Shown here: in pieces, positions 24,702 through 30,089 of the stretch
How positions within the stretch are numbered: the first letter of the stretch is position 1
Layout: each line of letters begins with the position of its first letter
NCBI GenBank assembly: GCA_019694905.1
Contig: JAIBBB010000009.1
Span: 1 to 35,383, forward strand
Origin: Cyclobacteriaceae bacterium
GTDB lineage: Bacteria > Bacteroidota > Bacteroidia > Cytophagales > Cyclobacteriaceae
Direction: 5' to 3'
Length of the DNA stretch: 35,383 nt
Notes under the pieces: generated by a model
The model's database searches: none
What the model was told of the DNA's origin: nothing
Seen by the model: the letters and a program-made list of their open reading frames with translations, nothing else
Translations under genes and position numbers: made by a program

Positions 24702-25187
24702 CTACTGGGTGGCTTGCCGGTTTTCCTTGAAGACAAACTTACCGGGCTCGTACTTTTTGGGCGCGTACAGGAAGCCGAAAGCTTCGCATCCCTCTTTGGT
24801 ATGTTTGGCGTGGTGTATATAATGTGCGTGAATCATGCGCTGCAGGTATTTTGACCTGCGGGCAGGGCGCCACTTGATGCGCTGATGCACGATCACGTCA
24901 TGGAACACGAGGTAGAACACACCGTAACAAAGGATGCCCAGACCCACGGCAACCAGATAGGGGTTGTACGTGACCACGGTGCCATAGTAGAACAATCCGA
25001 TGGACGGTATGCTGAACACTACGGCAAACCAGTCGTTGCGCTCCAGGGCATGATCGTGTATGGTGTGGTGTGACCGGTGCCAAACCCATAATACGCCATG
25101 CATGATGTACTTGTGCGTAAACCAGGCGACGAACTCCCAGAACAGGAAGGTGGCAATGACGATCAGAGAGCAGATGAAGATGAGCAT
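24702..25187 (-). CDS. crtZ: Beta-carotene 3-hydroxylase, CrtZ type
   Basis: A 161-residue membrane di-iron hydroxylase. Histidine motifs follow the CrtZ order: H25-KYIM-H30, H37-RS-HH41, FHDVIVHQR and HAHYIHHAKH, spaced by hydrophobic helices (about residues 2-20, 52-70 and 78-98). CrtZ adds 3-hydroxyl groups to the beta-ionone rings and makes zeaxanthin from beta-carotene. ATG 25187 is chosen because it lies one base after the SRPBCC stop (TGATATG) and begins directly in helix 1; an upstream extension would overlap that gene by 70 bases. The length fits bacterial CrtZ (150-175 residues). It is co-operonic with the cyclase, idi and crtBI, so the pathway assignment is well supported. Confidence 0.93.
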   Translation of the reverse strand: MLIFICSLIVIATFLFWEFVAWFTHKYIMHGVLWVWHRSHHTIHDHALERNDWFAVVFSIPSIGLFYYGTVVTYNPYLVAVGLGILCYGVFYLVFHDVIVHQRIKWRPARRSKYLQRMIHAHYIHHAKHTKEGCEAFGFLYAPKKYEPGKFVFKENRQATQ

Positions 25188-25188
25188 A

Positions 25189-25674
25189 TCAGGAGTGGGT
25201 GGTGGGTTGACCCTTGCCGGCGAACAGTTCTTGAAGCACTGCCTTCCGGTATTCAAAAATAGCGCTTACCTGGCGGCCTACAAACAGCCAATGGGCGAGA
25301 ACGCCCAGCGGGCCCAATGGAATGGCATACGTGACTGTATCGGTCATTTCAACGCCCCCGTCTTTCGGGATGAATTGATGCTGGTGGTGCCACATCGTGT
25401 AGGGGCCTACGCGTTGCTCATCAACAAAATAGTGGTGCTCATCCACGTGGGTTATTTCAGTCACCCATGAGGTGCGCCAGAGGGGCAGCACATTCACCTT
25501 ATACCGGATGATCTGCCCGGCATACATGCTGCTGCCACCCGACATGCTGATGATGTGAAAGTTCATCTTCGCCGGAGTGATCTTTTGCAGGTTGGATGGC
25601 GAGGAGAAGAAATCCCACGCCTCATCGACGCTCAACGGCAGCCATTGGGTACGCACCAGTTGGTAAGTTCTCAT
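25189..25674 (-). CDS. SRPBCC-fold protein within the carotenoid operon
   Basis: A 161-residue soluble protein of the START/SRPBCC (polyketide cyclase-like) superfamily. The opening is RTQWLPLSVDEAWDFFSSPSNLQKITPAKMNF, followed by the typical strand-turn-strand with GQIIRYKV and VDEQRVGPYTMWHHQHQF, and a long C-terminal helix (LLAHWLFVGRQVSAIFEYRKAVLQELF). SRPBCC proteins form a deep hydrophobic cavity that binds lipids, polyketides or hydroxylated ligands. The gene overlaps idi by ATGA and is one base before crtZ, so it is translationally coupled on both sides. Similar genes occur beside crt genes in other Bacteroidota and cyanobacteria. Its step is not established. Carotenoid binding or transfer, or a cyclase or isomerase role, is possible. 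The cluster MWHHQHQF could hold a metal. Confidence 0.88.
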   Translation of the reverse strand: MRTYQLVRTQWLPLSVDEAWDFFSSPSNLQKITPAKMNFHIISMSGGSSMYAGQIIRYKVNVLPLWRTSWVTEITHVDEHHYFVDEQRVGPYTMWHHQHQFIPKDGGVEMTDTVTYAIPLGPLGVLAHWLFVGRQVSAIFEYRKAVLQELFAGKGQPTTHS

Positions 25675-26195
25675 GTGTGGACAGTGGCTGGGATGACGAG
25701 TTCTGGTTGGTCAACGATGAGCCGGAACCAGTACGTAAAGTCCTGAGGACGGCTTTTAATTTCCCGGCGCAGGTCATCCATAGAGACGTAACGCCAGTCG
25801 GCCACTTCTTCCTGATTGGGTACAGGAGTGCCGTCGAAGCGACCAGTGAAGACATGGTCAATCTCATGTTCAATCAACCCTCTCTCCAATAGCGTGCGAT
25901 ACAGAAACTTGTGCGAGAATGCAGGCACGAGTTGAATACCCATTTCCTGATCGAGTTTGCGGGCGGTCGCCGCTTCCATGGTCTCTCCGGGTCGTGGGTG
26001 GCTGCACACAGTGTTGGTCCAAAGGAGCGCACTGTGATATTTGGTAGCTGCTCTTCTTTGCAGCAGCACTTCGCCGTTTTGGTTAAACAGCAAAATGGAG
26101 AAAGCGCGGTGAAGCAACCCCTTTTGGTGGGCTTCCAGCTTCTCCATCGTGCCAATGGGAGTGTCCTGCTCGTTGACGAGGATGACCTCTTCCAT
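25671..26195 (-). CDS. idi: Isopentenyl-diphosphate delta-isomerase, type 1
   Basis: A 174-residue Nudix-fold enzyme that interconverts IPP and DMAPP and sets the precursor ratio for carotenoid synthesis. Catalytic Cys64 lies in TNTVCSHP, and Glu109/Glu111 lie in LIEHEIDHVF. Metal-site histidines (HQKG, LHRAF) and the Nudix-like ETMEAATARKLDQEMG are present. Its ATG overlaps the crtB stop by one base (TGATG), and its stop overlaps the SRPBCC start by four. The presence of idi inside the crt operon suggests that precursor supply rises together with pigment synthesis. The assignment is strong. Confidence 0.95.
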   Translation of the reverse strand: MEEVILVNEQDTPIGTMEKLEAHQKGLLHRAFSILLFNQNGEVLLQRRAATKYHSALLWTNTVCSHPRPGETMEAATARKLDQEMGIQLVPAFSHKFLYRTLLERGLIEHEIDHVFTGRFDGTPVPNQEEVADWRYVSMDDLRREIKSRPQDFTYWFRLIVDQPELVIPATVHT

Positions 26196-27037
26196 CAGAG
26201 CATGTTGAATTGGTGCTTCACGAATGACAAAGCCAGCAGCGACAGTTTCTGTTTGTTGTCGATGCGGATGCGTGCCGCGGCCACGTGGTGTGATGAGAGA
26301 CTGCGGATCTTTTTGAACAGGGCCAGGTAGTAGACGTAGGCGACGTACACACCAAACCTCGCTCCGCGTGGTAGCATCTTGATTCCGATGTATCCCTCGT
26401 GGAAGTCCTTTTCAATTTCCGCCTCGATCTGGGCTTTTGCCTCCGCGTCAAAGTTGTTGAAGTCGATGCCGGGAAAATACATGCGGCCCAGCCCTTCATT
26501 GTCTGCTTTCAGGTCGCGTAGAAAGTTGATTTTCTGAAAGGCCGCTCCGAGTTTCATGGCGTAGGGTTTCATGCGCTGGTAGGACGGCTCGTCACCCTTG
26601 CAGAAGACGCGCAGGCACATCAGGCCGACCACTTCAGCGGAGCCAAGAATATACTCTTCGAAGAGTTCCCGGCTGTAAGCATGCGGAGCCAGATCCATCT
26701 CCATGCTGTGCAGGAACTGCTCAATGGTGTCGCGGTCGATCTTGTATGTCCTGACAGTATGTTGAAAACTGTTGAGAATCGGATTGAGACTGATGCCTTC
26801 GTCAATGGACCGATAGGTCTCTTCGCGAAAGCGTTGCAACAGACTTGCCTTGTCGAATTCGTGAAAGGTGTCGACGATCTCATCGGCGAGGCGCACAAAG
26901 CCATAGATCGAATAGATGGGATTGCGCAGCGAGCGCTCCAGACAGGAGATGCCCAATGAAAAGGAGGTGCTGTAGGCGCGGGTAGTCAACTTGCTGCAAC
27001 GCAGTGATACCTGGTCGAAAAGCTGTTTCTGGTTCAT
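26195..27037 (-). CDS. crtB: Phytoene synthase
   Basis: A 280-residue squalene/phytoene synthase family enzyme that joins two GGPP molecules to give phytoene, the first committed step. The two Asp-rich motifs that bind the Mg-diphosphate are D52-E-I-V-D56 and R174-D175-L-K-A-D179, with the usual YSTSFSLG near the N-terminus and FLRDLKADNEGLGRMYFP. The C-terminal half includes the conserved ALFKKIR. It overlaps crtI by ATGA and idi by TGATG. No GGPP synthase gene is present in the window, so crtE must lie elsewhere. Squalene synthase is less likely because the gene is coupled to crtI and a lycopene cyclase. Confidence 0.95.
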   Translation of the reverse strand: MNQKQLFDQVSLRCSKLTTRAYSTSFSLGISCLERSLRNPIYSIYGFVRLADEIVDTFHEFDKASLLQRFREETYRSIDEGISLNPILNSFQHTVRTYKIDRDTIEQFLHSMEMDLAPHAYSRELFEEYILGSAEVVGLMCLRVFCKGDEPSYQRMKPYAMKLGAAFQKINFLRDLKADNEGLGRMYFPGIDFNNFDAEAKAQIEAEIEKDFHEGYIGIKMLPRGARFGVYVAYVYYLALFKKIRSLSSHHVAAARIRIDNKQKLSLLALSFVKHQFNML

Positions 27038-28521
27038 GAGTCAAGTCTGTCTTGTTTTAACAATTCCCGGGCAGCGACTTCACCTGAGATCAGTGAGGGG
27101 GGTATCCCTGGCCCCGGAACGGTAAGTTGCCCGGTATAGAACAAATTACGCACGCGGGGGTTTACCAAAGATGGCTTCAAATGCGCAGTCTGCAAAAGGG
27201 TATTCGCCAATCCGTAGGCATTGCCCTTAAAGGAATGGTAATCGGTTATGAAGTCGGTGTGGGCGTAGCTTCTTTGATACACCACCGATCCGCGGATGTC
27301 CTGGCCTGTGAGTGCTTCCATTCGCCCGATCACTTTTTCGTAGTAGGTCGCGCGGGTTACCTCGTTGTCTGGCAGGTCGGGAGCTACCGGAATAAGTATG
27401 AACACGTTTTCCATGCCCGGAGGAGCGACCGACGGATCGGTCAGCGACGGAACGCATGCATAGAAAAGCGGATCGGAAGGCCAGCGAGGCTCCTTGTAGA
27501 TTTCATGCGAGTGCGCCGCAAAGGGTTTGTCAAAGAAGAGGTTGTGATGCTGCAGGTTCTTCAGTCGCTTGCTGATGCCCAGATAGAAGATCAGGCTCGA
27601 AGGCGCCATCACACGCTTGTCCCAGTAGGCGGGGCTGTATTTTCGGTGCGACAGGGGTAGCAATTTCTGCTCGATGTGATGATAATCGGCACCCCCAACG
27701 ATGTAGTCAAATGATTCCGTCTGGCCATTGACGACTACACCCGTGATGCGGTTGCCACTGACTTTCAATTCAGTCACCTCAGAGGAGAAGCGGAAGTGAA
27801 CCCCTTGCTCTTCTGCGAGGCGCTGCATGCCGCGCACAATCGCATTCATCCCTCCCATCGGATACCAGGTACCCAGCGCCAGATCGGCGTAATTCATCAG
27901 GCTGTACAGGGCAGGAATATTCTCCGGGCTCGCACCCAGAAACAATACCGGAAACTCGAGCAGTTGAATCAGCCGCGGATCCTTGAAGTACTGCCGGATG
28001 TAGGTTGCCATTGACCGCAGCAGGTGCAACTTAAAGATACCTTTCAGCACGCGCATGTCTGCCAGTTCAAAAAGGGATCTGCCAGGCTTGAAAACGAGAT
28101 CCTGAATACCTGTTTCGTATTTGAACTTCCCCTCGCTGATAAACTGATCCAGGCGGGCACCACTACCAGGTTCGACGGATTCAAATTTCTTTCTAAGCCC
28201 TTCCATCATGGAGGGCACATCCCAGTGCTCGGTGGCAGAGAAATAGACGCGGTAGGAGGGATCCAGCCGCTTCAGGTCATAGTAGTCGGCGACTTTTTTT
28301 CCAAAGGCACCGAAGTAGCGGTCGAAGACATCAGGCATCCAATACCAGCTCGGACCCATATCAAAGGTGAACCCGCCGGCGGTGAACTGCCGGGCGCGGC
28401 CTCCTGCGGTGGCGTTCTTTTCCAGTACGGTTACATGGTGCCCTTCGCGTGCCAGAAATGTGGCCGCAGAAAGCCCGGCGAAGCCGGAGCCGATTACCGC
28501 AATGCGTCGTTGACGGCTCAT
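27034..28521 (-). CDS. crtI: Phytoene desaturase
   Basis: A 495-residue FAD enzyme of the CrtI type. The N-terminal Rossmann signature is G11-S-G-F-A-G16, followed by VTVLEKNATAGGRA; the C-terminal CrtI signature is NLFYTGQLTVPGPGIPPSLISG. It desaturates phytoene stepwise to lycopene at the membrane, using FAD and an external electron acceptor. In the Bacteroidota subgroup it is followed by crtB, as here. Its start overlaps the sigma factor stop (ATGA), so the sigma factor and the pigment genes are on one message. It is a standard, full-length copy; the number of desaturation steps cannot be read from sequence. Confidence 0.95.
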   Translation of the reverse strand: MSRQRRIAVIGSGFAGLSAATFLAREGHHVTVLEKNATAGGRARQFTAGGFTFDMGPSWYWMPDVFDRYFGAFGKKVADYYDLKRLDPSYRVYFSATEHWDVPSMMEGLRKKFESVEPGSGARLDQFISEGKFKYETGIQDLVFKPGRSLFELADMRVLKGIFKLHLLRSMATYIRQYFKDPRLIQLLEFPVLFLGASPENIPALYSLMNYADLALGTWYPMGGMNAIVRGMQRLAEEQGVHFRFSSEVTELKVSGNRITGVVVNGQTESFDYIVGGADYHHIEQKLLPLSHRKYSPAYWDKRVMAPSSLIFYLGISKRLKNLQHHNLFFDKPFAAHSHEIYKEPRWPSDPLFYACVPSLTDPSVAPPGMENVFILIPVAPDLPDNEVTRATYYEKVIGRMEALTGQDIRGSVVYQRSYAHTDFITDYHSFKGNAYGLANTLLQTAHLKPSLVNPRVRNLFYTGQLTVPGPGIPPSLISGEVAARELLKQDRLDS

Positions 28522-29015
28522 CCCATGATCAACTTCTGGATTTCCTTGCGCGCATGGAAGATGCGATTCTTGACGGTGCCGAGCGGCAGGTCAAGCTGAT
28601 CAGCGATTTCGTTGTATTTGTAACCTGTGGTGTACATTTTAAACGGGGTTCGCAATTCCTCCCGCAGCGATTCTATGTGTTTCCACATTTCATTGAACTC
28701 GAGGTTGCTCTCCGGCTTATTAAAGGTATGCACTTCGGCCACATTCAGATAGTGCAGATCACGCGTGTCATCTTTGATGGTGCGTGCGCGCTGGTTGCGG
28801 CGGTAGTTGTTGATGTAGGTGTTGCGCATGATCGTGAACAGCCACCCTTTGAGATTGGTATCTTCCCTGAACTTGGTGCGATACATCAACGCCTTCATGA
28901 GTGTGTCCTGCACGAGGTCCTGCGACTCTTCGCGGTTGCGGGTAAAACGCTGCGTGAAAAGGCGGAGCGTGGGACGAAGGGCCGAGATTTGGGAGGTGAA
29001 TTCCTGCGTGCTCAT
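28518..29015 (-). CDS. ECF-type RNA polymerase sigma factor of the carotenoid operon
   Basis: A 165-residue sigma-70 family extracytoplasmic-function factor. Region 2 (about residues 12-75) holds QRFTRNREESQDLVQDTLMKALMYRTKF and NLKGWLFTIMRNTYINNYRRNQR. Region 4 (about 110-163) holds the HTH NEIADQLDLPLGTVKNRIFHARKEIQ. ATG 29015 starts MSTQEFTSQ and fits the family; upstream in-frame codons are in the AT-rich promoter region. The gene overlaps crtI by ATGA, and no anti-sigma gene is adjacent. In Myxococcus an ECF factor (CarQ) turns on crt genes in light; a similar role is plausible here, but this sigma does not have the CarR partner. It may be activated through the B12-type regulator just upstream. 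Confidence 0.9.
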   Translation of the reverse strand: MSTQEFTSQISALRPTLRLFTQRFTRNREESQDLVQDTLMKALMYRTKFREDTNLKGWLFTIMRNTYINNYRRNQRARTIKDDTRDLHYLNVAEVHTFNKPESNLEFNEMWKHIESLREELRTPFKMYTTGYKYNEIADQLDLPLGTVKNRIFHARKEIQKLIMG

Positions 29016-29044
29016 TTGTTTAGCTTTCTGATGCAAAGCTTGAA

Positions 29045-29052
29045 CAAAATTA
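29045..29052 (-). promoter_or_regulatory. -7 box of the sigma-crt operon promoter
   Basis: On the minus strand TAATTTTG matches TAnnTTTG exactly and lies 29 bases before ATG 29015. No TTTG or TTG is found 18-21 bases upstream, which suggests dependence on an activator or on sigma autoregulation. Confidence 0.45.
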
Positions 29053-29076
29053 ATTCCCGCACTACTAAATCCTACT

Positions 29077-29112
29077 TTTTGTTTATTAAATATTTGTAAA
29101 CAATAAACAAAA
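29077..29112. promoter_or_regulatory. AT-rich inverted repeat, candidate operator of the carotenoid operon
   Basis: Perfect 11-base arms (29077-29087 and 29102-29112) separated by 14 bases. The heptamer TTGTTTA occurs three times: 29079-29085 on the plus strand, and in tandem at 29097-29103 and 29104-29110 on the minus strand. The site begins right after the merR-like stop and ends 24 bases before the TAATTTTG box, so it covers the -33 region. The minus-strand downstream tract is A-rich, so it is not an intrinsic terminator. Confidence 0.5.
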
Positions 29113-29985
29113 TCAGGAAGGGATGGACAGTAAGTCCTTGAGTTCCAGGCTTTTGTCAAAAAACTGCACCTGCGGTCCGTACTGCAGGCTCTTTTTGCGA
29201 AGTGCGAAGCCTGAGACAAGAATCTTGCACTCAGGGAAGTGTTCGGACAGCTTATCCAGATAGAGCTGCACACTGGGCATATATGTGATGTTGGTGATCA
29301 TCACTGAAGGATGGTGGGTGTTGTAAACCGAGACCAGGTCATCAAAGGGCACTGACTGGCCCAGGTAGTAGGTTCTGTATCCTTCTTTCTTGGCGATGTA
29401 ATGGAAGAACAGCAGCGCAATTTCGTGTTGTTCTTTCTCCGGCAGGAACAGCATCAGCCTGTGGGCGGAAGCGGGCGGAAATGGAATGGCATCAATGGCG
29501 ACGATCAGTTTCTGCCGGATGAGGTTCGCAATGAAGTGTTCCTGCGCCGGCAGGATATTCCCGGTCTGCCAAAGTACACCGATCTTCTCCATGAAAGGAT
29601 AGATGATCTCGGTGATGGTGCGTTCCAGCTTGTAGCGCAGTATAAGTGTGAGCAGGATCTTCTCGAATTTTTCTTCATCCAGTTCGACCATGGCAATGAT
29701 CAATTGATCGATATGGATTTCGGCTTCTTCATGCTGTTCGCTCAGGAGTGTGACCTGCTGATGAATTTCGCCATCAGACATTGAGGCGATCTTGGAGATC
29801 TTGAATCCGCGGGTATTGAGCAGTGAAATGTTGATGATCCGCTTGAGGTCTTCGTCCGAATACAGCCGGATATTGGTGTCGGTCCGTTGCGGGCTGATCA
29901 GCTGATGGCGTTTTTCCCAGATGCGGATGGTGTGGGCCTTGATACCGGAGAGTTGCTCCAGGTCGCGGATAGAATACTGGGCCAT
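29113..29985 (-). CDS. MerR-family regulator with B12-binding-type domains (CarH/LitR-like)
   Basis: A 290-residue regulator. The MerR HTH (residues about 4-72) contains YSIRDLEQLSGIKAHTIRIWEKRH. A four-helix cap (about 90-165) carries the CarH signature W139-x9-E149-H150. A Rossmann-like cobalamin-binding domain (about 170-290) follows. Its DxHxxG motif appears as E185-Q-H187-E-I-A190, keeping the lower-ligand His but replacing Gly by Ala; the GG motif near the end is SGFAL. CarH proteins bind adenosylcobalamin in the dark, tetramerise and repress crt genes, and light destroys the tetramer. Here Wx9EH suggests true light sensing, while the Ala leaves B12 binding uncertain. ATG 29985 is preferred; upstream codons lie in the promoter region. 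Confidence 0.88.
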   Translation of the reverse strand: MAQYSIRDLEQLSGIKAHTIRIWEKRHQLISPQRTDTNIRLYSDEDLKRIINISLLNTRGFKISKIASMSDGEIHQQVTLLSEQHEEAEIHIDQLIIAMVELDEEKFEKILLTLILRYKLERTITEIIYPFMEKIGVLWQTGNILPAQEHFIANLIRQKLIVAIDAIPFPPASAHRLMLFLPEKEQHEIALLFFHYIAKKEGYRTYYLGQSVPFDDLVSVYNTHHPSVMITNITYMPSVQLYLDKLSEHFPECKILVSGFALRKKSLQYGPQVQFFDKSLELKDLLSIPS

Positions 29986-30008
29986 GTGTTGGCGGATCAG
30001 GTGGTGGG

Positions 30009-30040
30009 TGAATTTACCGACAGGGGCATTTGGATTCAAT
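30009..30040 (-). promoter_or_regulatory. Candidate promoter of the CarH-like regulator gene
   Basis: On the minus strand ATTG (30040-30037), exactly 20 bases, then TAAATTCA (30016-30009). ATG 29985 follows 23 bases later. It shares the ATTG-N20 layout with 2506 and 15841. Confidence 0.35.
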
Positions 30041-30089
30041 AACAACGGCTGGGACTGAATGTTTTACATTTAGGGAATATTTTTTTCCG

